DNA of 6,763 bases from NCBI GenBank assembly GCA_938016505.1, contig CALLWN010000056.1, positions 1 to 6,763 on the forward strand. The letters run 5' to 3'. Below the pieces are notes generated by a model. That model was given only the letters and a program-made list of their open reading frames with translations. It was not told the DNA's origin and made no database searches. Source of the DNA: an uncultured Sphingomonadaceae bacterium (GTDB lineage Bacteria; Pseudomonadota; Alphaproteobacteria; Sphingomonadales; Sphingomonadaceae). A program made the position numbers and the translations under genes. Below are positions 4,960-6,763 of the stretch, piece by piece; position 1 is the stretch's first letter, and the number at the start of each line of letters is the position of its first letter.

Positions 4960-6763
4960 AGAAATCCCCGTGCACGGCGCCCAACCGCCGGTCCCTCCTC
5001 CCGCTTCTCGCCATCCTCGCCATCCTCGCGGTCCCGGCGCCCGCAGCAGCCGCAGCAGCCGCAGCGCCCGGCGCGCCCGAGGCCGAGCCGGACGGAGACG
5101 TCGCCAGCGCGCCCAGCGACGCAGGCGCCGGCGCGGTTGCCAGCCTCCTCCTCGCCGCAGCCTCGTCCACCCCCGCCGACATCATCGTCATCGGTGCACC
5201 CGAGCGGCTGCTCGACATCGCCGGCTCGGGCGCAGTGGTCACATCCGAGGATCTTGTCCGTTCCCGCGTCTTCAGCGTGAACGAGGCCCTGCGCCAGGTC
5301 GCAGGCGTCTTTCCCCGCGACGAGGAAGGGGTCGGCGCGCGGCCCAACATCGGCATTCGTGGCCTCAATCCCACCCGCTCGACCAAGGTGCTCCTGCTCG
5401 AGGATGGCATCCCGCTGGCGTTTGCGCCCTATGGCGACAATGCCAGCTACTATCATCCGCCGATCGAACGCTTCGACCGGATCGAAGTGCTGAAGGGCGC
5501 CGCACAGGTCCGGTTCGGCCCGCAGACGATCGGCGGCGTCATCAACTACATCACCCCCGCGCTTCCCGAACGGCCCATCGCGAACATTTCAGGGCAGGGC
5601 GGCAACCGCGGCACCTGGTCGGTCGATGGCCGCCTCGGCGGTCCGCTCGCCGGGGGCCGGGTGCTGCTCCACGCCAACCACAAGGAGTCGGCCGGCGCGC
5701 GCGACAACCAGAGGCTGCGCTTCACCGACATCTTCCTGAAGGGCGCGTGGGACCTCGGCGACCGCCAGTCCGTCACCGTCAAGGTCTCCCGCTTCGAGGA
5801 AGCGAGCGACATCAGCTATTCCGGCCTCCGCCGCGCCGAGTTCGCTGCCGACCCGCGCGCCAACCCCTTCGTCAACGATCGCTTCGACGCCGTGCGCTGG
5901 GGGGCGAGCCTCGCCCACCGGGCTGATCTCGCCGACGGGGTCGAGCTGCGCACCACCGGCTACTATTTCCACTTCCGTCGCGACTGGTGGCGGCAGTCCT
6001 CCAACTCCAACCAGCGCCCCAATGATTCCTCCGACCCGGCCTGCGGCGGCATGGCCAACCTGTCCACCAGCTGCGGCAACGAGGGCCGTCTCCGAAGCTA
6101 TGACACCTGGGGTGTGGAGACCCGCCTCACCCTCGATCACGCCGAAGCCCTTGGCGGCCGCATCGGCGGCGAAACCGAGATCGGCCTCGGGTGGCACAGC
6201 GAGGACCAGGCCCGCCGCCAGTGGAACGGCGACACGCCGACGGCCCGCACCCCCGGCGCCAGCGTCAACGCCGGCGTGCGCGAGAACAACCGGCGCGAAG
6301 CCCGCGCCGTTTCCGCCTTCGTCCAGTCCACGCTCGATTTCGGCCGGCTCGCCCTCATCCCCGGCGTGCGCGGCGAGTTCATCGACTATACCCGCGTCAA
6401 CCTGCCGGTCGACATCCTCGCCGGCGGCCGCCCGACGGGGGAGAAGACTGCGATCACCAGCGGCACCACCAGCCTCGCCGCGATCATCCCCGGCTTCGGC
6501 GCAACCTTCGATCTTGCCGACCGCCTCGTCCTCTATGGCGGCGTCCACCGCGGCTTCGCCCCGCCCCGAGTCGAAGATATCCTCACTGTGGCCGGCGGCT
6601 CGGTCGATCTCGACCCCGAGCTCAGCTGGAATGGCGAGGTTGGCATCCGCGGCACCGTCGCCCCCGGGCTGAACATCGACGCAACGGTCTTCACCATGGA
6701 TTTTTCGAACCAGATCGTTCCCGCCTCGGTCGCCGGCGGGGTGGGGGCGACGCTCACCTCGGC
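4950..6763 (+). CDS. TonB-dependent outer-membrane receptor, FecA-like (3' end cut by window edge)
   Basis: A TonB-dependent receptor with 604 codons visible and no stop before the edge. The start is tightly set: an in-frame TAG at 4935-4937 leaves only GTG 4944 or ATG 4950, and the signal peptide follows at once (basic MSCKK...NRR, hydrophobic [13 protein letters not shown] at 16-28, Ala-rich cleavage region 30-39). A low-complexity Ala/Asp linker (40-76) leads to a TonB-box-like DIIVIG (77-82). The plug (about 83-205) contains [20 protein letters not shown] from R131, then [13 protein letters not shown], then [20 protein letters not shown] (181-200), which closely resembles FecA (ferric citrate receptor). 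The barrel follows, with a probable loop disulfide C365/C375. There is no N-terminal STN signalling domain, so it is unlikely to drive a FecI/FecR sigma system directly. Ferric citrate or another ferric siderophore is a reasonable ligand guess, not shown. It is transcribed away from rplY. Confidence 0.93.
   Translation, partial: MSCKKSPCTAPNRRSLLPLLAILAILAVPAPAAAAAAAAPGAPEAEPDGDVASAPSDAGAGAVASLLLAAASSTPADIIVIGAPERLLDIAGSGAVVTSEDLVRSRVFSVNEALRQVAGVFPRDEEGVGARPNIGIRGLNPTRSTKVLLLEDGIPLAFAPYGDNASYYHPPIERFDRIEVLKGAAQVRFGPQTIGGVINYITPALPERPIANISGQGGNRGTWSVDGRLGGPLAGGRVLLHANHKESAGARDNQRLRFTDIFLKGAWDLGDRQSVTVKVSRFEEASDISYSGLRRAEFAADPRANPFVNDRFDAVRWGASLAHRADLADGVELRTTGYYFHFRRDWWRQSSNSNQRPNDSSDPACGGMANLSTSCGNEGRLRSYDTWGVETRLTLDHAEALGGRIGGETEIGLGWHSEDQARRQWNGDTPTARTPGASVNAGVRENNRREARAVSAFVQSTLDFGRLALIPGVRGEFIDYTRVNLPVDILAGGRPTGEKTAITSGTTSLAAIIPGFGATFDLADRLVLYGGVHRGFAPPRVEDILTVAGGSVDLDPELSWNGEVGIRGTVAPGLNIDATVFTMDFSNQIVPASVAGGVGATLTS
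5010..5066 (+). repeat. In-frame 9-bp repeats in the signal peptide coding region
   Basis: GCCATCCTC occurs twice back to back (5010-5018, 5019-5027), encoding AIL-AIL in the hydrophobic core. GCAGCAGCC occurs twice back to back (5043-5051, 5052-5060) followed by GCAGCG, encoding an eight-Ala run (residues 32-39) around the expected cleavage site. Both are in frame, so unit gain or loss would change signal-peptide length by three residues without a frameshift. Confidence 0.8.

Noticed and set aside
4983..5033. Twin-arginine (Tat) signal in the FecA-like receptor (NRRSLL)
   Set aside because: Only the RR pair fits; the long strongly hydrophobic core and the known Sec export of outer-membrane barrels favour an ordinary Sec signal.
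4655..5926. Plus-strand open frame (423 codons) covering the start of rplY, the divergent gap and the start of the receptor
   Set aside because: It overlaps the FecA-like gene in another frame and encodes Arg/Pro/Ala-rich low-complexity sequence; the frame starting at 4950 gives a convincing signal peptide, plug and barrel.
5589..6548. Minus-strand open frame (319 codons) opposite the FecA-like receptor
   Set aside because: Antisense shadow; Ala/Gly/Val/Glu-rich with no recognisable motif, while the plus strand has family-specific receptor motifs along the same stretch.

Overview
The window is GC-rich throughout and densely coded. It looks like chromosomal DNA of an alphaproteobacterium, most likely a sphingomonad (Sphingomonadales). 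That placement is an inference from the outer-membrane receptor types, the tight rplY-pth-ychF gene order and the protein sequences; no rRNA or other taxonomic marker is present.

Layout from left to right: (1) the 3' part of a TonB-dependent outer-membrane receptor of the ZnuD-like type, plus strand, cut by the left edge (1-1461). (2) Ending tail to tail with it 21 bases later, a minus-strand cation diffusion facilitator (CDF) membrane protein (1483-2421). (3) Upstream of that on the minus strand, a translation gene group read in the order rplY (bL25 ribosomal protein), pth (peptidyl-tRNA hydrolase), ychF (P-loop ATPase/GTPase of the OLA1/YchF family), with gaps of only 2 and 1 bases. The CDF gene follows 45 bases after ychF, so rplY-pth-ychF-CDF may be one transcript. 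(4) A 197-base divergent intergenic region (4753-4949). (5) A second TonB-dependent receptor of the FecA-like type, plus strand, from 4950 to the right edge, where it is cut off after 604 codons.

The four central genes form a housekeeping translation block with an attached metal transporter. Outer-membrane receptors for probable metal substrates flank it on both sides. The left receptor and the CDF gene suggest a metal import/export theme, but this is context only, and both proteins have lost the metal-ligand residues expected of their best-known relatives. The most notable non-coding structures are an A+T-rich perfect inverted repeat with helically phased GCAA half-sites upstream of the right receptor, and three tandem 11-bp repeats directly before the ribosome binding site of the CDF gene.

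I saw no tRNA, rRNA, CRISPR array, insertion sequence, phage gene or convincing intrinsic terminator. I do not see a clearly new multi-gene system here; the leads are in the details below.
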